Shown piece by piece: positions 1-4,864 of a stretch of 10,550 nucleotides of DNA. The stretch is from Clostridium sp. CAG:1193 (GTDB taxonomy: Bacteria; Bacillota_I; Bacilli_A; RF39; UBA660), in contig HF990766.1 of the NCBI GenBank assembly GCA_000436255.1, positions 4,058 to 14,607 on the forward strand. The letters run 5' to 3'. Position numbers and translations under genes: made by a program. Below the pieces are notes generated by a model. The model did no database searches. It had not been told where the DNA came from and saw only the letters and a program-made list of their open reading frames with translations. The first letter of the stretch is position 1, and each line of letters begins with the position of its first letter.

Positions 1-113
1 GCTCTAGATTTTTTTACATTAAATAGTTCAGCAACATCTTCCCATTTGAAATCATACTGATAACTAAATTTATCAAACAATTTTTGAATTTTATCATGAG
101 TACTCTTAGTCAC
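1..113 (-). pseudogene. Partial frame with helix-turn-helix-like sequence, cut by window edge
   Basis: This is an open minus-strand frame that runs off the left edge. From a possible GTG at 113 it reads VTKSTHDKIQKLFDKF, then SYQYDFKWEDVAELFNVKKSR. The pattern (KIQKLF, then W-EDVAELFNV--SRA) resembles the winged-helix tail found at the C-terminus of AlbA/Schlafen-type ATP-binding regulators. No Shine-Dalgarno precedes the GTG, and the frame opens just after a stop within the frame of 106-219. The two segments therefore look like pieces of one gene broken by a frameshift. Family assignment is tentative because fewer than 40 residues are visible. Confidence 0.35.
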
Positions 114-219
114 GTTTCGGAAGATTTTTATGCAATTTAATTACAAAATAATCTTCATCACTAACAACATTTCCACTCATAACCGGACTTTTTTCACTAA
201 CTATCGGACTTTTTTTAAT
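106..219 (-). pseudogene. Remnant with heptad repeats, likely the upstream part of the broken gene at the left edge
   Basis: The frame opens after TAG-TAA and reads IKKSPIVSEKSPVMSGNVV, then SDEDYFVIKLHKNLPKRD and stop. It contains two copies of a 21-bp tandem repeat, seen as KSPIVSE/KSPVMSG. The only ATG is internal (at 180) and has no convincing Shine-Dalgarno. Its last codons overlap the start of the next open frame (1-113) in another phase, as expected of a frameshifted gene. It lies only 16 bp beyond the recombinase stop. Short Lys/Ser/Pro-type repeats before a helix-turn-helix tail occur in AlbA_2-type proteins, but I cannot confirm the family. Confidence 0.3.
174..215 (-). repeat. Two tandem 21-bp repeats
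   Basis: Positions 195-215 and 174-194 are adjacent 21-bp units. On the minus strand each begins AAAAAAGTCCG and ends AGTG, and they differ at only a few central bases. They are in frame and give a 7-residue repeat (KSPIVSE/KSPVMSG). Confidence 0.75.
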
Positions 220-235
220 TTACTACAGATTTTAA

Positions 236-1666
236 TTAAAACACAACACTCTCTATCATTACTTCATTGCCTTCCTTTCTTACTTTTATTTCTTTAACAA
301 ATCTTTCTAGAAACATTTTCTTTTCATGATTGTTTAAATGAATAAAATTATTTTTTAAATTAACTATAACTTCTTTAATAACCTCTTCATTAATTAGATC
401 TTCTTCATTTGAATATTTATTAATTTTATCTAACTCATTATTTAACACTTCTAATTTAGAATCAATTACACTTTTTACTTCTTTAAAAGTATCGTAATCG
501 ATTTCATCAGTACTAAATAATTCTGTCATATCTTTTTTCTTTTTATTTAATTTGCGGGTTTGCTCTTGTAAATCTAAAGTATCATTATTTTCTATTATCC
601 TTTTTTCTTTCTTTAAAATACTTTTATCAAATTCTAAATCTTTAATATTTTCTAAATAATTAATAAACGCATTTTCTATTTTATTATGAGAAAATCCTGG
701 AGCATTACAGCTATTGTTGTTATGGCCATTACACTGATAAGTAATATATTTTTTGCCACTTTGAAGTTGCCCTCTAGCATGATATCTACTTCCACATAAA
801 CTACATCTTAATACTCTAAAATAATAGGTATCATCAGAAGAATATTTTTTATTATGAAATCTCTTTCTTTTCTTCATCAAATTGCTAACACTATTAAATA
901 AGTCATCATTAATAATAGGTGTTACGTTTTTACCACTTACTTCAAAACCATTCTTTCTTCTTACTCCATATCTTACATTACCAATATAAAGAGGATTAGT
1001 AAGTATTGAATGAATAGTTGACTGATTCCAATGCCCTCCTCTTTTCGTTGGTACATTTAAATTCTTTAACTTTTTAGCAATTTTAACCATGGACTCACCA
1101 TCTAAATACCAATTAAATATTTTTTTAACATAAATTGCTTCATCTTTATTAACTTTAAGTTTTCCAATACCCGCTAAATAATCATAACCAAAAACTCCAT
1201 TACAATTAGTATAATTACCTTCTTTAGTTTTTTGCTCATATCCAAAAGTAACTCTTTCTGCTAAATTTTCTCTTTCAAATTCTGCAAATATTCCAATAAT
1301 CTTAACAAACATTCTTCCAACAGCATTTGAAGTATCTATTTTCTCTGTTTGAGAGTTAAAAGTACAATTATGACTATCAAATAGTTCTATTAAATAGATA
1401 AGGTCTTTAACACTTCTTGTAAGTCTATCTAATTTGTATATTAAAACATTATTTATTTTTCCTTTCTTTACATCCTCAATTAGTCTTGATATTTCTTTCC
1501 TATCAGTTAAATTTTTACCACTTATACCATCATCAACATAGTAGTCCACTATATCCCAATCATTAATGCTCGCATATTTAGTTAATTTATCTTTTTGAGC
1601 ATGAATACTAAATCCAACGGTTGCTTGTTCTTCAGTAGATACCCGTAGGTAGATTGCTGTTTGCAC
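236..1666 (-). CDS. Large serine recombinase (site-specific integrase/transposase)
   Basis: This is a complete 476-residue DNA recombinase that would cut and rejoin element ends through a 5'-phosphoserine link. The N-terminal resolvase domain (about 1-145) has Y6-L-R8-V-S10, with Ser10 the nucleophile, followed by the DRLTR motif (D80, R81, R84) and EFERENLAERV (129-139). A Recombinase domain follows (about 155-260; NPLYIGNVRYG). The zinc-ribbon cysteines are C288, C291, C312 and C320, and a Lys/Glu-rich coiled coil (about 350-415) comes before the tail. The start is GTG: in-frame TGA-TAA lie just upstream, so no longer start is possible. The Shine-Dalgarno (AAGGAG) lies inside the end of the 37-residue gene at 1676-1789, which suggests translational coupling. 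Length and domain order match phage or element integrases of the TP901-1/Tn4451 type. No excisionase or other element genes are visible in the window. Confidence 0.95.
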   Translation of the reverse strand: MQTAIYLRVSTEEQATVGFSIHAQKDKLTKYASINDWDIVDYYVDDGISGKNLTDRKEISRLIEDVKKGKINNVLIYKLDRLTRSVKDLIYLIELFDSHNCTFNSQTEKIDTSNAVGRMFVKIIGIFAEFERENLAERVTFGYEQKTKEGNYTNCNGVFGYDYLAGIGKLKVNKDEAIYVKKIFNWYLDGESMVKIAKKLKNLNVPTKRGGHWNQSTIHSILTNPLYIGNVRYGVRRKNGFEVSGKNVTPIINDDLFNSVSNLMKKRKRFHNKKYSSDDTYYFRVLRCSLCGSRYHARGQLQSGKKYITYQCNGHNNNSCNAPGFSHNKIENAFINYLENIKDLEFDKSILKKEKRIIENNDTLDLQEQTRKLNKKKKDMTELFSTDEIDYDTFKEVKSVIDSKLEVLNNELDKINKYSNEEDLINEEVIKEVIVNLKNNFIHLNNHEKKMFLERFVKEIKVRKEGNEVMIESVVF

Positions 1667-1675
1667 GAGTTTTTA

Positions 1676-1789
1676 TCACTCCTTACCTATAGAAGTAACG
1701 CATGCTCTTTCACTTAAAATTTTTGGAACACTAGTACTTAAAAAAAACTTCATAATCTCTAAACTAATGCTTTTAGATAAACAAGTCAT
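1676..1789 (-). CDS. Small 37-residue protein encoded upstream of the recombinase
   Basis: I do not recognise this family. The protein reads MTCLSKSISLEIMKFFLSTS, then VPKILSERACVTSIGKE, and ends in TGA. The case for a real gene is strong. A near-perfect Shine-Dalgarno (AAAAAAGGAGG, 1797-1807) lies 7 bp before the ATG, a TATAAT box (1822-1827) lies above it, and the stop is only 9 bp before the recombinase GTG. Its last codons (GGTAAGGAG) supply the recombinase Shine-Dalgarno. It could be a small element protein such as a recombination directionality factor, or a leader whose translation sets recombinase level. The peptide has no transmembrane segment and is probably helical. Confidence 0.7.
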   Translation of the reverse strand: MTCLSKSISLEIMKFFLSTSVPKILSERACVTSIGKE

Positions 1790-1796
1790 TACCTAA

Positions 1797-1827
1797 CCTC
1801 CTTTTTTAACTCATTCATCTAATTATA
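1797..1827 (-). promoter_or_regulatory. Promoter -10 and Shine-Dalgarno of the recombinase operon
   Basis: On the minus strand a TATAAT box (1822-1827) is followed about 14 bp later by AAAAAAGGAGG (1797-1807). No good -35 is seen at standard spacing (a TTGGAA lies about 20 bp above). Transcription would start near 1815 and cover the 37-residue gene and the recombinase. Confidence 0.55.
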
Positions 1828-1870
1828 CGATTATTATTACTAAATATTCCAAAGAACTATAGTAATATTC

Positions 1871-1901
1871 ACTTACAAACAAATTTATTTTGTATGTTAG
1901 T
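1871..1901. repeat. Imperfect 31-bp dyad: possible att site or operator
   Basis: The arms are ACTTACAAACAAA (1871-1883) and TTTGTATGTTAGT (1889-1901). They match as inverted repeats at 11 of 13 positions around a 5-bp AT centre. The dyad lies about 45 bp upstream of the recombinase -10. Large serine recombinases bind imperfect dyads of about this kind at attP/attB, often beside their own gene. It could equally be an operator for the recombinase promoter, and no partner copy occurs in the window. Confidence 0.35.
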
Positions 1902-1931
1902 TTATGATAAAAACCTTATTTATAAATAAAA

Positions 1932-1961
1932 AATACTATAGTAATTTTTCACTATAGTATT
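1932..1961 (-). terminator. Rho-independent terminator
   Basis: An 11-bp stem (1932-1942 with 1951-1961, AATACTATAGT) closes an 8-nt loop and is followed on the minus strand by TTTTTTATTT. It would stop transcripts coming from the right before they enter the recombinase operon. Its 22-nt core (1936-1957) is identical to 3296-3317. Confidence 0.75.
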
Positions 1962-1976
1962 ATCAATATTCAAAGT

Positions 1977-2102
1977 TTAATTGTGTTTTAATATTACTAG
2001 GATATTATAATAATTTGCTAAACAATTATATATTATATCAAGCATTTTTACTTGACCAGTCTTATGTAACTGTCTAGCAAATCTTAATATTCTACTAATT
2101 TT
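1977..2102 (-). other. Short open frame, doubtful, possible gene remnant
   Basis: This is a 41-codon open stretch ending in TAA. It includes SRILRFARQLHKTGQVK, then MLDIIYNCLANYYNIL. It has no Shine-Dalgarno, and its only ATG is internal. The composition looks coding-like, and it sits just beyond the HAD remnant, so it may be the tail of another decayed gene. I do not recognise the family. Confidence 0.2.
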
Positions 2103-2112
2103 TTAAAAAGTC

Positions 2113-2244
2113 TTATAAACTCTCTGTCTTTAAGAATAGATGTTTTTCTAAAAAACTTGCAACACCATCATCATTATTATCAAAATCTGTAATATAATTT
2201 AAAATTAATTTTATTTCATCTTTTGCATTTTAAACCATACTAAT
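2113..2244 (-). pseudogene. C-terminal remnant of a Cof-type HAD-IIB phosphatase
   Basis: Read on the minus strand, this gives ISMV-stop-NAKDEIKLIL, then NYITDFDNNDDGVASFLEKH and stop at 2113-2115. It corresponds to the C-terminal end of Cof/YkrA-type sugar-phosphate phosphatases, whose last motif reads roughly SVAMGNA-(D/E)E(V/I)K---DY(V/I)T-(S/D)N--DGVA--LE. The in-frame TAA and missing codon at the MGNA position, and the absence of the preceding 200-plus residues, mark it as debris. Its upstream boundary falls exactly at the stop of the peptidase gene (2240), so the rest of the HAD gene has been deleted or displaced. The assignment rests on this one recognisable motif. Confidence 0.6.
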
Positions 2245-2923
2245 TATTAATGTCCTTTTTAAAATTTGCACAATTATGAATAAAACATTCTCCATTAATA
2301 AATTTTGCATATTTATTTGTTCCGATAAATTTTATTTTATTATTATTAATGAATATTACATCTTCTTCTGGTAAATACAATACTTTATTTTTCTTTGAAT
2401 ATTCTTTTAGATAATTATAATTTTTTTTAAAATTTGATTTATTTAAGTGACATAATATTGAAAAATCATTTAAATAATTAAAACCATCACATTTTTTTAA
2501 ATTCACATCATTACCATCATCAATTAAACAAGTATTAATATTTTTACCAAAAATTATAGCACCTGCACTTCCACCAAATATGATTCCATTATTATTTAAA
2601 TAGTTTTGAATTTTCTCTATATTACCATTTTCACTTAATTCATTTAAAAGTTTATATGTGTTTCCTCCACCAATAAATAAAGCACAATAACTATTTAAAT
2701 CTTTTTCTAATAATTCTTTAGATGAAGTTACCATTTCAAAAGTATTTATTCCAATATATTTAATTTCTTTTGAAAACCACTTTTTGCAGCTTGTATAGTT
2801 TTCTTTTTTCATAGCTAAAGGAATATATAATATTGGTTTATCTTTCTTTAAAACTGATTTAAATTTTTTAAGTGCAAATATAATTTGTTTGTTAGAACCA
2901 CCGCCACATAAAAATAATTTCAT
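2240..2923 (-). CDS. Peptidase S51 (dipeptidase E-like) protein
   Basis: This is a 227-residue cytoplasmic serine peptidase of the PepE/type 1 glutamine-amidotransferase-like fold. Family members cleave N-terminal Asp-X dipeptides or related alpha-aspartyl substrates. An N-terminal Rossmann strand (MKLFLCGGGS) leads to IGGGNT (84-89) and the nucleophile elbow GGSAGA (117-122, Ser119). The likely catalytic His is H159 in CHLNKSN, and the acidic partner probably lies in the DDGND stretch (135-139) or nearby. Length is normal (PepE is about 230). I choose the ATG at 2923 because AAAGGTGA lies 5-6 bp before it; a GTG six codons further up has no Shine-Dalgarno of its own. No clear promoter is visible, so expression may come from the small gene upstream. 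Substrate cannot be told from sequence. Confidence 0.85.
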   Translation of the reverse strand: MKLFLCGGGSNKQIIFALKKFKSVLKKDKPILYIPLAMKKENYTSCKKWFSKEIKYIGINTFEMVTSSKELLEKDLNSYCALFIGGGNTYKLLNELSENGNIEKIQNYLNNNGIIFGGSAGAIIFGKNINTCLIDDGNDVNLKKCDGFNYLNDFSILCHLNKSNFKKNYNYLKEYSKKNKVLYLPEEDVIFINNNKIKFIGTNKYAKFINGECFIHNCANFKKDINN

Positions 2924-2949
2924 TTTATCACCTTTACTCACTTATTTTT

Positions 2950-2979
2950 TTACAAATCATCAAACGTAACATTATGCAT
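2950..2979 (-). other. Nine-codon open frame upstream of the peptidase gene, doubtful
   Basis: ATG CAT AAT GTT ACG TTT GAT GAT TTG TAA is preceded by AAGGTAGGTG at suitable spacing. It could be a leader peptide for the S51 gene or the surviving N-terminus of a deleted gene. Nothing else supports it. Confidence 0.2.
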
Positions 2980-3009
2980 TTAACACCTACCTTGAATAGA
3001 AAAAACGGC

Positions 3010-3036
3010 GATGAAAATTACAAACTAATTTTCGTC
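3010..3036 (-). terminator. Terminator overlapping the end of the 44-residue gene
   Basis: An 11-bp stem (3010-3020 with 3026-3036, one G-U pair) with a 5-nt loop is followed on the minus strand by GCCG and then TTTTTT. The stop codon of the small gene lies inside the hairpin. The T-run is four bases from the stem, so termination may be partial and allow read-through into the S51 gene. Confidence 0.55.
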
Positions 3037-3159
3037 ATCATTTTTCATATTTTTATAATTTTTAAGGTGAAAAGAGCATGAACAAATTATGCATGAAAAA
3101 TATGATTTTCTAATACTATTACATTTAATATAATTAATATATCTTTTATGGTAGTTCAT
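3025..3159 (-). CDS. Small Cys-containing 44-residue protein of unknown function
   Basis: I do not recognise this gene. The protein reads MNYHKRYINYIKCNSIRKSY, then FSCIICSCSFHLKNYKNM, then KNDDEN and TAG. Four cysteines (C13, C23, C26, C28) and H31 include a CxxCxC cluster that could bind metal. The N-terminal half is basic and rich in Tyr and Ile; the tail is acidic. Support for expression comes from a strong Shine-Dalgarno (TTGGAGGAG) about 5 bp before the ATG, an extended -10 (TGATATAAT) about 60 bp upstream, and a hairpin overlapping the stop. It has no obvious partner. The CxxCxC could be chance in so short an open frame, so the coding call is moderate. Confidence 0.5.
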   Translation of the reverse strand: MNYHKRYINYIKCNSIRKSYFSCIICSCSFHLKNYKNMKNDDEN

Positions 3160-3218
3160 ACTACTCCTCCAATAAAATTTTTATTGTTTTGCTTAAATAT
3201 ATCCTGTTTGTCAATACT

Positions 3219-3224
3219 ATTATA
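3219..3224 (-). promoter_or_regulatory. Extended -10 promoter for the 44-residue gene
   Basis: On the minus strand TGATATAAT gives a TGN-TATAAT extended -10. Transcription would begin near 3211, about 50 bp before the ATG of the small gene. No strong -35 is visible. Confidence 0.5.
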
Positions 3225-3240
3225 TCACTAATTAATTTAT

Positions 3241-3290
3241 ATTTAACATACTACCATCACAGTTAAATTATTATTGTTTAATTTAACATA
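3241..3290. repeat. Direct repeat and AT-rich hairpin
   Basis: The 10-mer ATTTAACATA occurs at 3241-3250 and 3281-3290. Between them GTTAAATTA (3262-3270) and TAATTTAAC (3279-3287) form a perfect 9-bp inverted repeat with an 8-nt loop. There is no T-run typical of a terminator. It may be an operator for the promoter at 3219 or simply AT-rich structure. Confidence 0.4.
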
Positions 3291-3294
3291 AAAC

Positions 3295-3318
3295 GCTATA
3301 GTAATTTTTCACTATAGC
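3295..3318 (-). terminator. Terminator directly after the truncated carboxypeptidase
   Basis: An 8-bp stem (GCTATAGT 3295-3302 with ACTATAGC 3311-3318) with an 8-nt loop is followed on the minus strand by GTTTTATG. It begins 4 bp after the TAA at 3323-3325. On the plus strand it is followed by ATTTTTAG, so it may work both ways. The central 22 nt match the hairpin at 1936-1957 exactly. Confidence 0.65.
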
Positions 3319-3322
3319 ATTT

Positions 3323-3961
3323 TTAGTATACGACTTTATTTGTATTAACTAACCAAAACTTATTATCTGTATCTGTTCTTAAATATGTTTCATATATTGA
3401 TGAAAATTCTAATATTTTACTATGCTTTACTAATTCTTTTGCAATCATAGCCATATCATAACTTGATGAATAATGATTTGCTTCATCTAGACCAGTACAA
3501 TTCTTAAAATTAGTATTTTTAAGCCCTAATTCTTTTGCTTTTTTATTCATAAGTGAAACAAATGCCTCTTCAGTTCCTGCAATTCTTTCTGCAAGTGCCA
3601 CTGTTGCATCATTTGCAGATCCAATAGTAACCCCTTTTAACATATCTTCTACTTTCATAATCTCATTTTCTTCTAAGAATATTTGACTTCCTCCCATACT
3701 TGATGCATATTTACTAGTCCTTATTTCTTCATCCATTTTTAAATTACCATTATCTATATTCTCCATAATTAAAAGTAAACTCATCATTTTTGTCATAGAT
3801 GCTGGAGCAAATTTTTCATTTGAAGATTTTTCATATAATATTTTACCAGTAGATGCCTCAATCAATATTGCACTTTTTGCATTTGGAGTAATTTCCTCAG
3901 CTCTTACATTTACTATAAACAAAGAAAGCAAAATAATAAAACTTATTAATATTTTCTTAAT
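3323..3961 (-). pseudogene. Truncated D-Ala-D-Ala carboxypeptidase (peptidase S11, DacF-like)
   Basis: This is the N-terminal half of a penicillin-binding carboxypeptidase that trims the terminal D-Ala of peptidoglycan stem peptides. With the start at 3961 it has a textbook signal peptide (IKKILISFIILLSLF then IVNVRA-EE). The S11 motifs SMTK (S55, K58) and SAN (115-117) follow, ending at KFWLVNTNKVVY at residue 212. Normal family members run to about 380-400 residues and carry a KTG box shortly after the point where this one stops. That box and the C-terminal domain are missing. The start is also damaged: GAGGTGATAG stands the right distance before ATT, where an ATG is expected. The only other in-frame start, TTG at 3931, would cut the signal peptide in half and lacks a Shine-Dalgarno. 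Two independent lesions suggest a dead gene. A rare ATT start giving a short secreted protein is the alternative. Confidence 0.8.
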
Positions 3962-4012
3962 ACTATCACCTCTAATTAAATTTATGAATAAAAAAATCTT
4001 TTATTACTATGA

Positions 4013-4028
4013 TATAATAATTAGGAGG
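4013..4028 (+). promoter_or_regulatory. Extended -10 and Shine-Dalgarno of the VanY-like gene
   Basis: TGATATAAT (TATAAT at 4013-4018) is followed 4 bp later by AGGAGG (about 4023-4028), so the predicted transcript begins at or within the Shine-Dalgarno. No clear -35 is seen, which the extended -10 may offset. Confidence 0.6.
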
Positions 4029-4034
4029 TGTAAT

Positions 4035-4844
4035 ATGAAAAAGATTTTTATTTATATTTTTTGCATTTTAATAGTACTTAATGCATCTATTTTAATATAT
4101 AGAATAAATAAGGATAATAATATGAATTTTGAAAATGTTTTTAGTGAAGTAAGTACTTTTAAAGAGGAAAATAATGATAGGTATATTAAGTATAAAAATA
4201 CCCATAACAATTTATCTAATGAAGAAATAGTTAAAATAGTAAATTTATCTCTTGATTATAACTTTTATGAAAATACTATGGATGCTTTGAATAAAAATAC
4301 TAAATTAATATTAGTAAATAAGTATTATGCACTTAGTAGCGATTATGTTCCTGATGATTTAATTAATTATAATGGACCATATGCGATTAATAATAATATA
4401 AGAGGAAATAAAGAAGCATATTCACATTTTAAAGATTTATATAACGATGCATCTAGTGTTGGTTTAACTATTAAAATAATATCTGCATATAGGGATTATA
4501 ATTATCAAAAAGCATTATATGAGGGATACCTTAAAAATGATCCTGTTGATATTGTAGATACTTATTCTGCAAGAGCTGGACATTCTGAACATCAAACTGG
4601 GTATGCATTTGATTTATATAATGTCACTTTACCATATACTAGTTTTGGTGATACATTGGAATATGAATGGCTTAAAATAAATGCTCATTTATATGGATTT
4701 ATAATTAGATATACAGAAGATAATAAGAATATTACTGGTTATAAAAACGAACCATGGCATATAAGATATGTTGGAATAAAAGAAGCTACATATATTTATG
4801 AAAATAATATCACTTTAGAAGAATATTTACTAAACAAAAAATAA
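4035..4844 (+). CDS. D-alanyl-D-alanine carboxypeptidase, VanY/LdcB-like (peptidase M15B), membrane-anchored
   Basis: This 269-residue zinc peptidase is predicted to cut peptidoglycan stem peptides (D-Ala-D-Ala or L,D-type bond) at the outer face of the membrane. A basic start and one hydrophobic segment (about 3-22) serve as membrane anchor or uncleaved signal. The M15 domain fills about 115-260: SAYRDYNYQ (150-158), SEHQTGYAFDL (184-194, zinc ligands H186 and D193) and EPWHIRYV (239-246, catalytic E239, zinc ligand H242). All metal and catalytic residues are present. I chose the ATG at 4035 because TTAGGAGGTG precedes it at ideal spacing; an upstream in-frame ATG at 3984 lies before the promoter. 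It is divergent from the broken S11 carboxypeptidase and is the only intact cell-wall carboxypeptidase in the window. Substrate (D,D versus L,D) cannot be told apart here. Confidence 0.9.
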   Translation: MKKIFIYIFCILIVLNASILIYRINKDNNMNFENVFSEVSTFKEENNDRYIKYKNTHNNLSNEEIVKIVNLSLDYNFYENTMDALNKNTKLILVNKYYALSSDYVPDDLINYNGPYAINNNIRGNKEAYSHFKDLYNDASSVGLTIKIISAYRDYNYQKALYEGYLKNDPVDIVDTYSARAGHSEHQTGYAFDLYNVTLPYTSFGDTLEYEWLKINAHLYGFIIRYTEDNKNITGYKNEPWHIRYVGIKEATYIYENNITLEEYLLNKK

Positions 4845-4864
4845 GCGAATTTTTTCGCTTATTT
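4839..4864. terminator. Bidirectional terminator between convergent genes
   Basis: AAATAAGCGAA (4839-4849) pairs with TTCGCTTATTT (4854-4864) around a TTTT loop. The minus strand continues in T's (TTTTTG) and the plus strand in TTATTATT. The stop codons of both the VanY-like gene and the phosphorylase gene lie inside the stem. Confidence 0.85.

Larger units (their letters stand above)
1811..2239. other. Gene-poor stretch between the recombinase operon and the peptidase gene
   Basis: This 429-bp stretch contains no intact gene. From left to right it holds the recombinase promoter, a partial copy (1857-1872) of the hairpin sequence seen at 1936 and 3296, an imperfect dyad (1871-1901), a minus-strand terminator (1932-1961), a short open frame without a Shine-Dalgarno (1977-2102), and the C-terminal remnant of a HAD phosphatase (2113-2244). 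It probably contains the junction between the element and the older chromosome. Confidence 0.6.
2942..3322. other. Intergenic stretch containing a small gene and two hairpins
   Basis: This 381-bp stretch is not empty. It holds a nine-codon open frame (2950-2979, MHNVTFDDL) with an upstream AAGGTAGGTG, a terminator (3010-3036), a 44-codon gene with strong Shine-Dalgarno (3025-3159), its extended -10 promoter (3219-3224), an AT-rich hairpin (3262-3287), and the terminator of the broken carboxypeptidase (3295-3318). Confidence 0.6.

Noticed and set aside
236..2244. Calling a full integrative element or defence island
   Set aside because: Only the recombinase and one small gene are visible; no conjugation, phage, resistance or defence genes are present, and the ends are not defined.
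3079..3114. Plus-strand 11-codon frame with AAGGTGA upstream (MNKLCMKNMIF)
   Set aside because: It is very short, lies antisense to the better supported 44-codon gene, and has no promoter.
3323..3931. Carboxypeptidase starting at the TTG at 3931
   Set aside because: This start cuts the signal peptide in half and has no Shine-Dalgarno; the ribosome site fits the ATT at 3961.
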